Source: Spisula solida (Eukaryota > Mollusca > Bivalvia > Venerida > Mactridae). From it: a DNA stretch of 64,000 nucleotides. Under the pieces are notes generated by a model that had not been told where the DNA came from, searched no databases, and saw nothing but the letters and a program-made list of their open reading frames with translations. The translations under genes and the position numbers were made by a program. The DNA is taken from positions 3,604,453 through 3,668,452 of the forward strand of contig OX365946.1 of the NCBI GenBank assembly GCA_947247005.1, in the 5' to 3' direction. Below, piece after piece: positions 1-11,800 of the stretch; position 1 is the stretch's first letter; every line of letters starts with the position of its first letter.

Positions 1-1530
1 CTGTTAACATACCTTTTGGCACCCTGTTTATACCAGGCTATGTTAACTTTAACACAGTATCAAACAATATTAGGATCTATGCCTGGCGATGAAAGGCAGT
101 TTGGTATGGCCATACATGGTTGCGGTTTCTATCGCGCAGGGCCTTGAGTATCTGTACCTTGTGGTACACATGATTGTCTGGGAAAGCTGAAATTGATAGT
201 GATAAGTATCCCGTAGGACCAGGGATGGTATAATCATGTGGTGATGTGTGCCCCACTTACGATGTTAGATGGCTTTTAGAATATTATGTCGTGGTGAATA
301 CCCCCATAAAGCCTGAGATGCTTATACTTTGGTATTACTTATTCTGGGATGACTATATTCCGTTATATCGAATAAACAGAGCGTCTTGGACATCGTTTGT
401 ACATTGCAGTGGTTATTAGTGGTTAGGAACTGGGTTGTACGAGTATATTCCAAAGGACCTGGATGATCTGTATTTGGTTGTGATGAGTAACACAAAATCG
501 TGGTGTAGTTGTATTCACGGGTAGTGAGAGCACTGTAGTATATATGACTTCTCAGCGTGGCGGTGTGTTCATCATAGGGCCATGGTTGGCTGTACTACTC
601 TATGATGTTGGTAACCAAATATGGACTGAGATGCAATCACTGCAAAATTAATGTTAATTGTGGTGTGTATCCGTTGAGCATGTAATACATGTAGCTGGAT
701 TCAGCGATGGTAAAGTGTCCGGCATGAGATGACTGAATTATATGGTGGTGAGTACCTAATGGCTATTCTCTCTTGTGTTTAATAAGTATCTCATTTAGCC
801 TACGGCGCCTTTACATTACAGTGATATGTTGTATTTTACATATCTAGCATTACTGGGTACGGTCTGTGAATATTATATTCTCATGCTGTAAATACCTTCT
901 TTGGTATAGGATATCTGTATTTTGCAGTGATACGTACCCACATAGGGCTTCTGATACCTGCACCTTGTCTCGGGTTCAATCCCTAGCCGCGAAATAAAAT
1001 TGGTACATAAAATGAAATCCGGCTTCTCCTCTCTCATACTCTCGTGGCAATGGATAACACCAGGAATGAGATGTCGAGGATGATTAATATAAGTTGGAAA
1101 AACTTGTTTTACAATCGACCTGAATTGAATTAGTATAAACTAATCTGTACCTTGTAATGGTGCATACCACATAGAACCTGTGATGCCTGTACGTTGCAGT
1201 GATGCGTACAGCATAGTGTCGTTGATGTCTGTACCCTGCAGTGATGTGTTCCACATATGCACTGTCGGTACCTGGCAGAGATGTGTACCGCACAGGGTCT
1301 GAGATGTACTTGACATTGACGTTTACCTCATGGGACCTATGACTTCCATACTCACCAGTCATACCCTGTATGGCATGGGTGGCTGATTTATGTTGTGGTG
1401 ATAACCACATAATGCTTGGTATTTATGCACATTGCAACGATGAATATCCCATTGTGCAAAGGGATTGCTGTATTATGTGGTGGTGAGTACGCCACGGGGT
1501 CTGTGTGAATATTTCTAATAGCAACCGTTT
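1..1530. repeat. Degenerate tandem repeat, about 42-bp period
   Basis: The stretch recycles a motif like 'TGTACCTTGCAGTGATG' followed by 'GTACCACATAGGG'. It is clearest at about 950-1320, where copies start near 1146, 1189, 1231 and 1270. Towards position 1 the units are more diverged. The block probably runs on beyond the window start. I see no gene; the 108-codon frame on the minus strand at 1084-1410 comes from the repeat. Confidence 0.6.
958..1085 (+). mobile_element. tRNA-like SINE fragment, copy 1
   Basis: A B-box-like 'GGGTTCAATCCC' near 974 is followed by a tail containing 'CTCATACTCTCGTGGCAATG' at about 1035-1055. The same head and tail recur in reverse at 11745-11905, so this is a dispersed element and not part of the surrounding 42-bp array. 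The A-box end is missing or too diverged to see. Confidence 0.5.
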
Positions 1531-1724
1531 TCTAGAGAGCTACGAATATACTAAAACAACATTGCCCCTCTGAAGCAATGGTGTATATAAATGATCAACG
1601 GCTGTTACGAAAACAGTCATTTTGTTGTTTTAACATGTATACAACTTCATCAAATGGTCGTTCAGTCAGGTTTATGTAAAGATAATTTCATACAAAGTGA
1701 GACAAATCAAAATTGCACATACAA

Positions 1725-2965
1725 TAACTGTTGACCTTAGATGACATTGAACATGTTAATATTTTAAGGGACTCTTCTACATATGATATGGTCTCTAATA
1801 TCTATACAAATATTTATCATTATAAATGCATGTCAATTTTGAATAAAATCGATTGATATTACGAAAGCAGCAATGTCATCCCTGCCAACACCCTGATACA
1901 TAACAATAGTTTTTTAAATAACATTTCTAACAAATAACTTATAATAAGAGGAGGATATGTTCTTACCAACACATTTATCACTTTAATAACCAAACAAAAT
2001 TCAAAACATGTCAGAATAAGAAAAATAGGGCAAAATATCATTTTTTAGCTATTTCCTCACATTGACCTTGAAAGGACCTTGACCCTGAACTCAAATTGGT
2101 TTTAGGTGTATGTCAATTCGATTTATATTATCAAATTAATATTATCTATACAAATATGAGATACTGGATACGAAAACAAGCTAATCATATTAGAAAATAA
2201 TATTCCAGGGATTTTCGTACGAATGCCATGTTGGCAAGCATAAAATGGATGCTTTTTTCTCAAAAATGATACATTTTTAATTAAACAAATGGCTTAGCAT
2301 GAGAGAATATGTACTAACCAAAACAACTATCATTTTTATAACCAAATTGAATTAAAAAGATATGCTATATTAAGAAAAATTGAGAGGAAATATCAATTTT
2401 TATTTTTTTCAGCTATTTTGTTCACTTTGACCTTGAAATGGCGATGACCTTGACCTCAAATTTGTCTTAGGTGTATGTTCATTTGATGAATATAATCATA
2501 TGAATAATATCCATGTAAATATGAGACACTATATACTTAAACAAACAAATCACATTAGATCATAGAATGCTATGGGCCTTCGTAAGAATGCCATCTCGGC
2601 CAACATGCAAATGCATAAAATGGCTGTTATGACAACATTTTTATATTTGTAATCAAACAAATGGCTTATAATGAGAGAATATGTACTAACAAACACACCT
2701 ATCGTTTTTATAACCTAATTCAATTCAAAACACATGCTGTACTAAGAAAGATAGAGAGCAAATATTCATTTTTAGCTATTTTTCTGACTTTGACCTTGAA
2801 TTGACCTTGACCTTGACATCAAACTGGTTCATGTTGTATGTCTTTTTGATGCACATTATCAAATGAACAATATCCATGCAAATATGTTGCAATACAATTA
2901 TAAACAAAAACTTAACATCAGAACATAGGACATCAGGTGTTTTCGTGATTTTGTTCCTAAGCAAG
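1725..2965 (+). repeat. Tandem repeat of about 360 bp, roughly 3.5 units
   Basis: Each unit has a TGACCTTGA-rich core (2063, 2428 and 2445, then 2791, 2802 and 2808). This is followed by a conserved 'ATCCATGCAAATATG'-like stretch, a 'GAATGCCAT' segment and 'GAGAGAATATGTACTAAC'. Unit boundaries lie near 2041, 2401 and 2766, with a more diverged unit before 2041. The core repeats the extended nuclear-receptor half-site TCAAGGTCA on the minus strand. No coding potential. Confidence 0.7.
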
Positions 2966-3279
2966 AGTTGTTGCCCCTGTTAAAAAAATCTGCACCACTT
3001 TCAGATCTGGCATCCACCTTTTTCCAAAGCCTGAATGTCTATATTATTCAAAAATACCAACAGACTTTTTCTACCAGATGGGGTAAATGAAAATTGAAAT
3101 TCTGGTCACCAGCTCCTAGACTATAAGTGAATAATAAGTGATACATATGTTTTATTCAGTGTTTGTTTTGTAATGTATGCAAAGCAAATTGATCGTATTT
3201 TCAGTAAAACAATTTCCAAAAGTTAGATCTACAAAAAATATGTTTTTTTTCCTTTTCAAAAGTTAACATAGATATATAT
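2966..3279. other. Gene-free AT-rich stretch
   Basis: I see no gene, RNA or recognisable repeat here, only single-copy-looking AT-rich sequence between a tandem array and an inverted-repeat element. Confidence 0.5.
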
Positions 3280-3860
3280 GAGCCAGTCTCCAGAAAAACC
3301 TGCTATATTGACATTATGTAATTACTATATGTAACAAGGTTTCGATAAAGCTCTAAAATAAGGAAACATTCATATCTATTGATTTTATTTTAAGTAATTG
3401 ACCCATATTGTACTACGACTTATGTCGATATCACATAGTTTGTTGCTATGGTGACCAATTTCAGAAAAATACTCCGATTGAGAGAAACGAGGATTTAGTT
3501 GTTTAAAACAGTAGTAGCCTTTCTCTGAATGCAAACAATTTCGATTTTGATAAATATTTTGAAAACATAATTATAGAAGTTGGTACTATTTTGAACAGTT
3601 TATGTCATGAATTGATCAAATGGTGTAATAATGAAATTCTTATATCAGTTACGTCGAATAACGTGTGCATGACGTTTGCGACGTCACACAAAAAGCGCTG
3701 AATAGGGACTCTACAAATACAGCTGTAACTTCCTTAAAACTCAAGATATTAACATACTTTATTTTGCAATTTGCTTAATTAACATTATCCTGTAATACTA
3801 TGTTAAATCTTAAAATCAATATTGTTTGTCAAAATAGCAGGCTTTCCTGGAGACTGGCTC
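3280..3860. mobile_element. MITE-like element with 33-bp inverted ends, copy 1
   Basis: The element begins GAGCCAGTCTCCAG and ends with the reverse complement, CTGGAGACTGGCTC. The inverted ends can be followed for about 33 bp with a few mismatches. A second copy of nearly the same length (584 bp) lies at 61678-62261, and the two match along their interior, including a 'GACGTCACACAAAAA' segment. There is no reading frame, so it is non-autonomous. Both ends are flanked by TA-rich sequence and I could not settle the target duplication. Confidence 0.85.
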
Positions 3861-4154
3861 AATTATATATATACCAATCTAAAATTCATTACCATCAACT
3901 TGCTTCTATTTTATATAATTATTTAGGTCTATAATTAAAAGAAGCAGGTTACAAACTGCTGTGCGGTTTGTTGTCTTATTTGTACCATATGTGCAGAATA
4001 AATGTTATGAAAAACAAAACCAAATTTTGCTGCTCGAAGTTCTACTGATAATTTCGAGAGAACATCAAGTAGCAGAAAATATTTTTGAGAAAAGCATGAC
4101 AAACAAATACTAAATAATAAATGGTATGATAAGGTTTAGCTTTGTTAATATATT

Positions 4155-4325
4155 CATGTCGGCATGATGATGTCGATTCCTGATCGGTAAACAGTCATAC
4201 AGCCGATATCGGACCGACATTGAGCCGGGTTGCACATCCGATGTCTAGCCGATTTCGGAAACCGTTGTCGGGCCGACACAGCAACTGATATCAGACCAAC
4301 ATCGGACCGACATGTAATGTTTGCT
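4155..4325. repeat. Short degenerate repeat rich in CCGACAT / CCGATATCGG
   Basis: Variants of 'CGATATCGGACCGACAT' follow one another, at about 4205-4220 and 4290-4312 for example. Overlapping open frames appear on both strands only because the repeat lacks stop codons. GC content is far above the flanks. Confidence 0.55.
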
Positions 4326-4464
4326 GGAAGGGCCCGTCTGCCAAATGACATACGCTACCACCGATTGTCCGTCCTGACCATCTATCGCACAGAAAGTATT
4401 TTTTTGTCAAAAGCTTCTTGTAATGCACTGTCGTATATTTATTGGCTTAACTTTATCTGAATAG

Positions 4465-5324
4465 AGTATATCCTTGCCGCTCTTGATAACAATTTGTTTT
4501 AAGAACGTAAAATCTTTACCTACAGATTTTACGGCTAACAAAAAAGCCTGGATGACGTCTGCGTTCTTCACAGAATGGTTAAGAAAGTTGGACCAAAATT
4601 GACCAGGAAAGGTCGTGAGATCATGATGATAGTCGACAATTGTCCAGCTCACCCTGACGTGAAATGTCTCAAGGCTATCAAACTGGTTTTTCTCCCACCA
4701 AATACAACTAGCCTGACACAGCCCATGGATCAAGGTGTAATCAAAAATCTTAATATTTATTATAGAAAACTGCTCATTAGCCGAAAGATACGGGCTATTG
4801 ACGCTGGTAAGGAATTTGTGGTCAGTGTGCTGGACGGACTGCACTTATTAAAACGTGCATGGGTTAATGTGTCTGCTACAACGATAGCGAACTGTTACAG
4901 ACACGCTGGTTTTCCCTTACCTGAAACCATCAACACGAGCGTTGTATCTGATACAGAAGACCCCGACGACGGCGTACCTTTATCGAGATTGGTTGGTATC
5001 ATGGGTGACCAATCGTCAATGGATGACTTCCTCAATGTGGATCTCAACGTTCCTGTCTGTGCTCCCGTAGAAGGTTGTGACATTATTCGGGACTAACTCA
5101 GTTCCAGGAGAGCTGATAATTCGGGTTCGAGTGACGACGATAATGAGAGTGATCCCAAAGTGGTTTCTTCAACTTGTGCTAGTGAGTCTCTTGACAATTT
5201 ATGGACATTTATAGGGTATTTCGGTGACAACGAACGTGCTGTTGACTGTTTGTATTACCTGGACTCATTAAATACGAAAAATCAAATAAACAGTCTGTCG
5301 GCAGCCTTTGACTTGATTGTGTAA
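4465..5324 (+). pseudogene. Tigger/pogo-type DDE transposase, C-terminal fragment, broken
   Basis: The readable part starts after a TAG at 4462, in the frame encoding ANKKAWMTS..FFTEWLRKLD. It then shifts frame between about 4590 and 4600. From there it runs from 4602 through IVDNCPAH, the second catalytic aspartate region of the DDE domain, then FLPPNTTSLTQPMDQG and YRHAGF, all typical of Tigger/jerky/CENP-B-like transposases. A TAA at 5094-5096 interrupts it, but the same frame continues as an acidic tail and hydrophobic end to a second TAA at 5322-5324. The N-terminal DNA-binding part and the first catalytic aspartate are absent. In life such proteins cut and paste TA-flanked DNA; this copy cannot work. 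It lies just downstream of lipid-carrier gene A on the opposite strand and is unrelated to it. Confidence 0.9.
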
Positions 5325-5806
5325 TTTATGTAACATGTACATGTATAATGTGCTTCGATAAATGCTATGTGCTTTGAATGTATGACTCATAATCATGCTT
5401 ATTATTTATGTTTTTATTATGTTTGACTTAATATACATGAACACGATCTTGAACTATCACTACTGTTTATCTTTATTTCTCATGTATTTATGACGTAGGC
5501 CTACAGTCGAAGTAATTTTTTCATCGTCCCGTGAAATTCGAGATAACGAGAGTTGATTGTAATACTGTTATTGAAGATAATAGATAATCGGACAGGAACG
5601 GCAGCATTCAACCTATGTTGAAAGACACGGAGCAGCCTTAATCTGGACAACGAAATTGCAGAAGGGCACCCACAGAAAGAACACGGATACACAAATAGGC
5701 GCAATGGCCAAATATATTTGTAATTTTCTATTTAAACGTTAAGGTGGACAATACAATACATACAGAAAACGTTCAAATAATTCAAAATGATTCAAATTCA
5801 GCAACT
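5325..5806. other. 3' flank of gene A, no gene
   Basis: This spacer holds the likely 3' UTR of the minus-strand lipid-carrier gene A. It also holds a short fragment (about 5584-5650) of the dispersed 'AGGCAGCA(C/T)TCAAC' repeat found elsewhere in the window. No conserved polyadenylation site stands out close to the stop codon. Confidence 0.5.
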
Positions 5807-8800
5807 TCATTCCACATTAAGTTTTCGAAAAGAAGCCACTTCCGCCTTGGTTTTATGTTTTCTAGCATTTATATCGACCTTGTATTTCTCACTGGATAAA
5901 TCTTTGATATAATCCCTGAATTTAGGATCCAGCATGTCATTGACCATTTCGTCTGAAAAAGATGTACCCAGGCATGAATTTAGTGCTCTATTTATATATA
6001 CGAGGACATGTGTTATTGTTGAATTTTTTCCAATTCATCTGATTAATACACATCATGTTGTTGCGCTGTCACATAATTAACGGTTGGAGTAAATAAATAG
6101 GGTTCATATCGGGTTTTGTACCAGACGTCCTTAATGCTTTACCCAACAGTATTTCTATGTGTATTGCAGTGTATGTATATAAACATAATTACATCGACGC
6201 TAACGTTTACAAAATGTAATATGGTTATATCAGGGCTCGTATTGCTCCATAGATATTTCCTAATGAATTATCCAACAGGATACATATTTAACTTAAAAAT
6301 CGAAAAACTAAATTTTATCTATCATACATGTAACTTATTTCATAGTCAATACTTAAACAAATATCAATCTTAGACAAAAAAAACAAGATTTTTAGTAACA
6401 ATCTGACACAATTATTCAGTATACTTAGAAGATTAGTTTTTTTTAGACATACCGTTTTTATAATTTTTGAAAATACGGGCCAATAACTTAATCTGTATGA
6501 GTTAATGTAACGGAATTATCACACGAGATCGAATCGCATAGCTACCAATGAGCACTCGTTTAGTCATTCCGGGACCACTTTCATTACAAAACATCGAAAC
6601 GGGTTTTAAATGCAAAAAGTTGCGATTGATATACTCAACAAGTTTCAACTTATTATTCACATACCTACGATGTCGGACATTTTTCCCAAATGCGGACCTG
6701 GATAATCGTCTGGCAAATATTCCTTAGGAAAACTTTCTTTTCCCCAATCTTCATATAACTTGACCATACTGTTCCCATATACCTTAAACTGTAATGGAAC
6801 GTTTAATTGATACTACAAGATAAATAAAATGTAGTTGTGTTTACAGTAATCACTCAGAACAACCCACAATGCCATGGCTCAGAAAGCAAACATACATTGT
6901 ATTAAAAATCGGACAGGAAAGGCAGCACTTGACATACACAGAGTTACACCATTTACAGTGATTCTAGAACTTTTTGACAACTGAAAAAAGAACTTGCAAG
7001 ACTAAAAGAAAAAAATGTTTGCTGCGCATGTAAACTATGTGAATCTGTATACATTCTTATATGTTCTCTGCAATTTCGTAGTCCGGTATTATAATAAGGC
7101 TGCTTCGATTCATTTTAAAGTTGATTTACAATGTTCAATCGAGTGTTGTTTGTGTGCTGTGCTGTGCTGTGCTGTGCTGTGCTAACGAGTGCTGCGTTCC
7201 CTACCCGAATTTTATTATCATGATTTTATACTGTTAGATCAGCACATGTGGATAGAGCATCTGTGTAATAAACATTGCTTACCCGATTTAGTATTTTTTC
7301 TGACAAGAATGGCTTGGTGATGCTCATAATAATATCAATAAAGCAAGATTCTTTATAAAAAGCTACGTGTTTGTGCCTCATTGGTTCAGCTTTCTAAAAT
7401 AAAACAACAGAAACAAAACCAATCAATTACTGTTTATGATTTCGAGACGTCATAGACCGAATCTCATACAAATGCTGAATGATCGTATTTCCTTAGTATA
7501 TTAAAAAAATGGAATTATCCTTACGCTTAGAATATATCGCTGACTTAGAATTAGAAGGTCGTAAGTAAAAATCCATATTTTGAGAAAACACGAAACAAAT
7601 GTCTGAAAACTCCTCTTTACTAACGGAATAACAAGCTTTATAAACTTCAGTTTGGTCAACATGACCACTTCCGATTTTCTTGAAATAGGCTCATACGAAG
7701 CGCATTGATGTGCAGATTTTAAATATGCATGTGACTTAAAAGGCCGCAAGTAGTACTTACGACCTTCTAATTCTAAGCCAGCGATATGTAACCTTGTGTA
7801 AATTAATATATGATTCAAATAAATTGGGAACCAATTGGCATTTCGTTAAAAGTTTCCATGAAAATCTAGTTGATATGTAATGTCATTTCGCCTAAGCATA
7901 CTACTCATGGGTTGTTCGCCAGAAGTGATTATTAGACATTAGAATAGAAATCAAATAAAAATTCAACCATACAAAATATGCTTTCACCTGGAAGAACTGC
8001 ATGTAGTCCTTGGCTACACTAGGGGTCCACAATGATGTCGTTAACATGAAATCGGATTTGTATTGATCAAAAAATGTAACCACTCCATTTACTTGTGTAT
8101 TTTCGTCTGTAGCCAACCAGTCTTTTATACATAGCATCGCCCTGAACAAATTATCATTGCCATACTTCTTTACAATGTTCCCATCCAGAAGTTCTGCAGA
8201 ATATGAAAATACAATGTGTTTGTTTTTGTCGTGTATAGAAAAAAGCATTTATGTTCATATTTATGTTTCTGATGGATAACTTAAATTTGGGATGAGATAT
8301 CACAATGGAACATGCTGTGTGTGTTGTTTGTGTGCAGTCGGCACTTGCAATGTGAAGTAGGGCCGGTAGGGGTCAAGGTCACCGTTACTAAAAATAGAAA
8401 AAGCATTTATGCTCATTTTTTGTGAGGATTGAGATAACATGGTGAAACCTGCTAGCTTTTTAGGTAGCTTGTGTGAAGAGTCACATGATTGAACGTAGGG
8501 GTCAAGGTCACCGTTACTAAAAAAAGAAAAAAACGTTTCACTCAATAACTTTTGTTAGGAATGAGATATCATTGTGAAACTTGCAGCTTATGTAACTTAT
8601 GTGAAGACGTCACTTGCAACTGACAGTGGGCTGAAGGGGCATCAAGGTCACATGTACTTAAAATAGATAAATTGGTTTTGCTGTATAACATTAGTTAGGA
8701 ATGAGATATCATGATGAATATTGCTATGTAGGTAGCCTTTGTGAAGACAAAAATTGGAATTGAAAGTGGGACTGGTTGGATCAAGGTCACCATTAACCTG

Positions 8801-11800
8801 GTTTTCATGTAGTGTGACTCCTTCTTGTTTAATATGTTTATTCTGTATATAATAAATTTGGATATAGTAAAAATATTTTGTGCATCTCAAACATTTCTCT
8901 TGGGATTAAAACCAAACTTTCACATAACTTATGTTATAAAAAAATTGATTGCATTCAATAATCTTTGGTACAATTATTTTCCCCTATGGCTGTCTGTGAC
9001 TGCTTCTTGTTAATAGTACAGAAAATACATATTCGTAACTTTCGTCACGAATAAAATACTAACAAATCTGACAGGGAAGACAACTACCAACAGAAACATG
9101 AGGGCACGAACGGCACTTCATAGAACACACAGAAAATGAAATCCACACAATGACATACATAAAACAACAAAGCCCACACGTATACATGTATAAACACGCG
9201 ATTGCCATAAATTGTAAAGTTCGCCGAAGATAACTCTAGACTTATCGGAAAACAACCATGCATAATAAAAACACTGCTAGGTCAAAACACTGCACGGTCG
9301 ACTGACCGCTTGTTGTCAGTGTAGAAAGAAATAGTACATGAATAACAAATTGACAACAGAAATGCATTATCTGTAAACAAAAGCTAATGTTACTATCGGC
9401 GGACTTTATATATAAACGCGCGATCATCATATTTAGGTATCGAGATAAACTCACCTGCTCTGCAGATAATCACTCGGCGCCCGTATTTATCACATTTCTT
9501 TGGGCTGCACATGAATCTGTAATATATCATTGTTTTGATCACTGATCAACGTTGTGTTTGTTAATTGGTTACATTAATAATAAAACTCTCATCACTGTAC
9601 AATATATATATATTTGTTATATAACACTTTTATTACGTAATTACAACATATATGGATTTAGCTGTCTGGAATCCTAAAAATGTAATCAATAAAGTAATAA
9701 TAAGCCGAATGCCATAGTTTCAGCTGCATAACATAGTTTTAGCACTATATTACATGTATATGAGAAAAATATTGTAAATCAATTAGTTTAAATTGCTTTA
9801 CTATTGTAAATAATCAACGTACCCGGACTTTAGGACAGCCAGTATTCCCTCCTCAGCAGGATCAACGTCCTTAAACCATTGAGGACGCAGTGTTTTACAT
9901 GTCCAGTAATGTTCTAAAGACTCCCGGGCCTCTAGTTGACTAAATTTACGAGCCCTTAAAAATTTTAACAGGAATTCAAAATCTGGAAAGGAGTGAAAAA
10001 ATGTAGTTCACATGATTGTATAGATGCAAAACGTGATACAAAATTCAACCAAACAGTTTGAGTTAATTTGATAGAAACAACAACGTACAGAGAAGTGCTT
10101 CAAGCAGGTAACAAGCACAAAATATCTAGGGATTTTGGAAGGACACAAGCTGTCGTTGTCTCATTTTAACTTTATATACAATCAAATTTAATGTGTGAAT
10201 ATGAGAACATTTAAATTGTAAAGTATAGGTTATCATTTATTTATAGCCATTGACTAGTTTATATGTTTTAATCCGTATCTCTATTTCGGTACCAGTTATT
10301 GTTCAGTGACATCCATCAGAACGATATAAAGAATGTCCGGCAGAAGTGGCTTCCAACCAAAGTTACTTGTAAGTCATAAATATACGCCTTGTGTACAGTC
10401 GTGAAGATATATGATATTGCTTTGTATCAATATTATGCACTAAATATCGTTTTCAAAACGAATCAGAAACCAATGAGCAATAACCTGCAGATGTTACATT
10501 ACTTTAGAAGTAAGTAAGAATATGACATATTATATTACCAAAACAATAATAAAGTAATATGTAAACTGTATATTAATGATTCAGGGAACTTTCTTGAAAA
10601 TGGTCAATGTAGTGCTAGTTCCAAACAAAGTCTTAATACGGACCACATATTCCATTTAAACCGCATTAAGTTTAAAACACACTTTAAAGAATTGTCATAT
10701 GCAAACCCTTTCATAATTATATATCGCATTCAAATTATTATCATTATTACATGTAGTATTTTACCATATTCATATAGCACTTTTATCATGCAATTACACG
10801 TTTAAAAGTGCTGTACAATCACAATGAAGACATGGTTAAGACAATTTGAAATATACGTATAAAGGCATACAAACATAACAACACATAAGTAGGTACATTT
10901 TGTATATAATTATACAGTTTAAAGTTTTAGGATCAAAATGGGAATGTTCAGCGGACTAATAAAATCAAATATGAACGTACTGTTGACAAAGGTATATATT
11001 AATTAACGTCCGTATGTGCAGTCATGTATGGATTCAATGCACAAATAATAAACGAACGGCAGTAAAGTATATAATAACACACATTTTGAAATGGTTCTTA
11101 AAATCTATGCTTAACTGCGCACGACAATAAGATAACACATACATAATTTTATATTAAGCGATCACTAACAATTAATAGTCTTGTCATGCACTATACAACA
11201 TGAGCCCCAATCTACAGTGGTATGTACGTAATCAGATAAACGAATAAAACGGTCACAATTCACAGTTTATCGCTGATGAAAATTTGTTGCATTTACACCG
11301 CAAATGTTTAAACAATTGTTTATCCAGTCATCTGGCATTACCAGTTTTCCTTGAACTGCGCTTTTATCATGTACTCACATATTCATTTGCTAGCAAGTAA
11401 CAACTCCTGTACAGTCCGTTTAATAATAATAATAATAAAGACTTTATTTAAAGAGGCAATACAGTTGGGTAAACCCAGTCTTCTCTTTGAGCCTCAAAAC
11501 CGTTTATTTAGGTTTGTCAAATTGTATTCAAATAATGTAATATGAAAACAAGTTTTTCACATTTTGATCGAATTAAAGGACAGTAAAATCCAATACCCTA
11601 TCCACTAAGCCATATATTCGTTCATCAAATAGCTGTCAAAATTGAAAATTTATAATATAATTTGCATTGTTTAAATACACAATGTTATCAATATTTTATT
11701 TTATAATTATTCATTTTAGATCCAATATTTTTCAATCTATTTCAATCACTCTCGACAACTCATTCCTGATGTTATCCATCGTCACGAGAGTATGAGAGAA

